From Marinobacter maritimus (lineage in GTDB: Bacteria > Pseudomonadota > Gammaproteobacteria > Pseudomonadales > Oleiphilaceae), in the NCBI RefSeq assembly GCF_007671675.1, contig NZ_VCGW01000001.1:186001-250000 (forward strand): 64,000 nt of DNA, given 5' to 3'. The notes below the pieces were generated by a model. The model was not told where the DNA came from, did not search any database, and saw only the letters and a list, made by a program, of their open reading frames with translations. Position 1 is the first letter of the stretch. Each line of letters begins with the position of its first letter. The translations under genes were made by a program, and so were the position numbers. This document shows, in pieces, positions 62,637 to 64,000 of the stretch.

Positions 62637-63329
62637 ATGGCTAAAAAAACGGTTTTTGTGACAGGTACAGATACAGAGGTTGGCAAGACCATGGTGTCTG
62701 CGGCAATTCTGGAAGCCGCCAAAACAGCAGGCAAGCGCGCGCTGGGGATGAAACCCATTGCCTCCGGGTGCGAAAACACACCAGAGGGGCTGCGTAATGA
62801 AGACGCACTGATTCTTCAGCAAGCGGCCACTGAAACGCTTGCCTACGATCTTGTTAACCCTATTGCGCTGGAGCCGGCCATTGCACCTCATGTGGCAGCC
62901 GCGCAGGCCGGGCGCACCGTCTCGGCGGGCCGCCTGGTGGGGTTCTGTCGTGGCATGCAAATGCGCCCGGTGGATCTTTTGCTGATTGAAGGTGCGGGCG
63001 GCTGGCGAGTTCCGCTGAATGAACGGGAAACCTACTCGGCGGTACCCCGGGAGCTCGGTGTGCCGGTGGTTCTTGTGGTTGCTCTCAGGCTTGGATGCAT
63101 TAACCAGGCGCTGCTAACTGCGGAGGCTATTCGCAACGATGGACTAGTGCTGGCAGGGTGGGTGGCTAACCACGCGGAACCTGCAGTAATGAGTTGCGAG
63201 CAGGAAACACTGGATTATCTTATGGAACATATCGGTGCTCCCTGTCTTGGTGTTATACCCTGGATTGAAGGCGCCGAGCCGGAAATTCTGAGTGGCTATC
63301 TTGACGTAGATGTGCTGTTTGAAAATTGA
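62637..63329 (+). CDS. bioD: Dethiobiotin synthetase
   Basis: A 230-aa P-loop enzyme. Walker A is VTGTDTEVGKTMVSAAIL, and EGAGGWRVPLN is the second conserved region. It closes the ureido ring of dethiobiotin using ATP and CO2. It is the last gene of the bio operon. A 7,8-diaminopelargonate aminotransferase (bioA) is missing here and is presumably elsewhere, as in Pseudomonas. Confidence 0.96.
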   Translation: MAKKTVFVTGTDTEVGKTMVSAAILEAAKTAGKRALGMKPIASGCENTPEGLRNEDALILQQAATETLAYDLVNPIALEPAIAPHVAAAQAGRTVSAGRLVGFCRGMQMRPVDLLLIEGAGGWRVPLNERETYSAVPRELGVPVVLVVALRLGCINQALLTAEAIRNDGLVLAGWVANHAEPAVMSCEQETLDYLMEHIGAPCLGVIPWIEGAEPEILSGYLDVDVLFEN

Positions 63330-63380
63330 ACAATGATGTGGCCTAATGGTGTCAATTAATGGTCACGGGAAGCCGCAGTC

Positions 63381-63626
63381 ATGATCAATAATACGCTCGC
63401 AATTGGCATTCAAGGTATCCAGGACGGTATGTACGGCATGGAAAACGCCGCCCGTAAAATTGCCCGCGCAGGCGTTGACGGCCCTCAAGGTAGTGGCGGG
63501 AGTGGGAATAGTCTGATTGAGCCCATTATCGATCTGAAATTGTACGAGCGTAGCGTGGAAGCGTCGGCACAGGTGGTGAAAGCCGCTGACGAGACCCTCG
63601 GTACGCTTTTGGACATTATGGTCTGA
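63381..63626 (+). CDS. Small protein resembling joined flagellar rod/hook termini
   Basis: An 81-aa protein. The first 28 residues (MINNTLAIGIQGIQDGMYG and following) and the last 35 (EPIIDLKLYERSVEASAQV, then ADETLGTLLDIMV) resemble the N- and C-terminal helices of flagellar axial proteins such as FlgC/FlgG, joined by only a short Gly/Ser-rich linker (residues 35-45) where the usual middle domain should be. It follows bioD at 51 nt, as does a hypothetical small gene in P. aeruginosa. The function is unknown. Confidence 0.7.
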   Translation: MINNTLAIGIQGIQDGMYGMENAARKIARAGVDGPQGSGGSGNSLIEPIIDLKLYERSVEASAQVVKAADETLGTLLDIMV

Positions 63627-63637
63627 GTTCTGATGAC

Positions 63638-64000
63638 GTGAGCCCGCTTTCACCTCTTTCCTATCTTTCTCCCTATTCCACTGGAACCCGTTCGGGAAGC
63701 ACTCCCGCTAGCGCTCCGTCTGACTTGTCATCCAGCTCTGTAAGTCCTGCTGTTCGCGAATCGCGTAGTACCGGGAATGCGAAAGGTGAGGCGCCTTCGG
63801 AAACCGGGAGCCAGGCCGTCCGTGCTGCAGATGAAAGCGAAGCTGCGGATGCCAGCCGCAAAACCGATGAAACAGAAGCCCCCGGTAAAGAAGCGGGCGG
63901 ACTGGATGAAGCAGAATTGAAAGAGCTCACCGAGCTCAAAGCCCGGGACCGTGAAGTTCGCGCTCATGAGGCAGCGCACCAGGCAGTCGGTGGTCAATAC
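63638..64000 (+). CDS. SprA-related HExxH metalloprotease, N-terminal part, truncated by window edge
   Basis: The first 121 codons run off the right edge. The N-terminal 80 residues are Ser/Pro/Ala-rich and then acidic, predicted disordered. The conserved block begins ELKELTELKARDREVRAHEA, continuing into AHQAVGGQY; HEAAH is a HExxH zinc-protease motif. This matches the SprA-related (putative metalloprotease) family. The start is GTG 63638 by inference, since no ATG is available in frame after the stop of the upstream gene. Biological role unknown to me. Confidence 0.7.
   Translation, partial: MSPLSPLSYLSPYSTGTRSGSTPASAPSDLSSSSVSPAVRESRSTGNAKGEAPSETGSQAVRAADESEAADASRKTDETEAPGKEAGGLDEAELKELTELKARDREVRAHEAAHQAVGGQY

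Overview
The window reads as chromosome of a Marinobacter-like marine gammaproteobacterium. This is inferred from moderately GC-rich coding sequence, many proteins of Pseudomonas/Marinobacter type, and long stretches of gene order that match Pseudomonas aeruginosa: parE..parC-serB-fimX-PilZ gene, psd, motAB-rsgA-orn-queG-nnrE-tsaE-amiB-mutL-miaA-hfq-hflXKC-hisZ-purA, and bioBFHCD. No rRNA, tRNA, IS element, prophage or CRISPR array was seen. Nearly all of the sequence is coding.

Layout. (1) 1-8187: an acyclic-terpene (citronellol/geraniol) catabolic operon, atuABCDEF on the minus strand (atuF runs off the left edge), divergent from a TetR-type regulator (atuR) with a palindromic operator between them. 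(2) 8496-12676: a three-gene TRAP-like transporter: lipoprotein, binding protein and large fused permease. (3) 12834-16048: a large lipoprotein subtilase translationally coupled to a PrcB-like lipoprotein. (4) 16164-27117: topoisomerase IV (parE, parC) and serB, with an SLC13/RCK permease, an EAL phosphodiesterase, a cytochrome b561 and a YceI protein between them. (5) 27162-31243: two probable c-di-GMP receptors, FimX-like (degenerate GGDEF/EAL) and a PilZ-motif protein. (6) 31469-34115: epmB / efp-epmA, the EF-P beta-lysylation set. (7) 34358-46847: psd, motAB, rsgA, orn, queG, nnrE, tsaE, amiB, mutL, miaA. (8) 46889-53451: hfq, hflX, hflK, hflC, hisZ, purA. (9) 53520-57995: cmoB, cmoA, a small membrane protein, srkA-like kinase and an FAD oxidoreductase. 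(10) 58007-63329: comF divergent from the biotin operon bioBFHCD with a BirA box between them. (11) 63381-64000: a miniature flagellar-rod-like protein and the start of a SprA-like HExxH metalloprotease.

The most unusual signal is not a gene. Five copies of a dispersed element, plus one enlarged relative, share a conserved head of about 54 nt made of two small hairpins, each turning on a GGA-centred loop, typically CATGGATG. Each head is closed by a 21-30 bp stem whose sequence is private to that copy and almost perfectly self-complementary. Four copies occupy every large intercistronic gap of the atu operon, one lies in the rsgA/orn divergent promoter region, and the enlarged multi-hairpin version separates the convergent genes epmA and psd. 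Where the two arms differ (three positions), the change becomes a G-U wobble on the strand of the adjacent gene. A second candidate is a 15-codon ORF with a good ribosome binding site, framed by two interchangeable GC-rich hairpins, upstream of the EAL gene.
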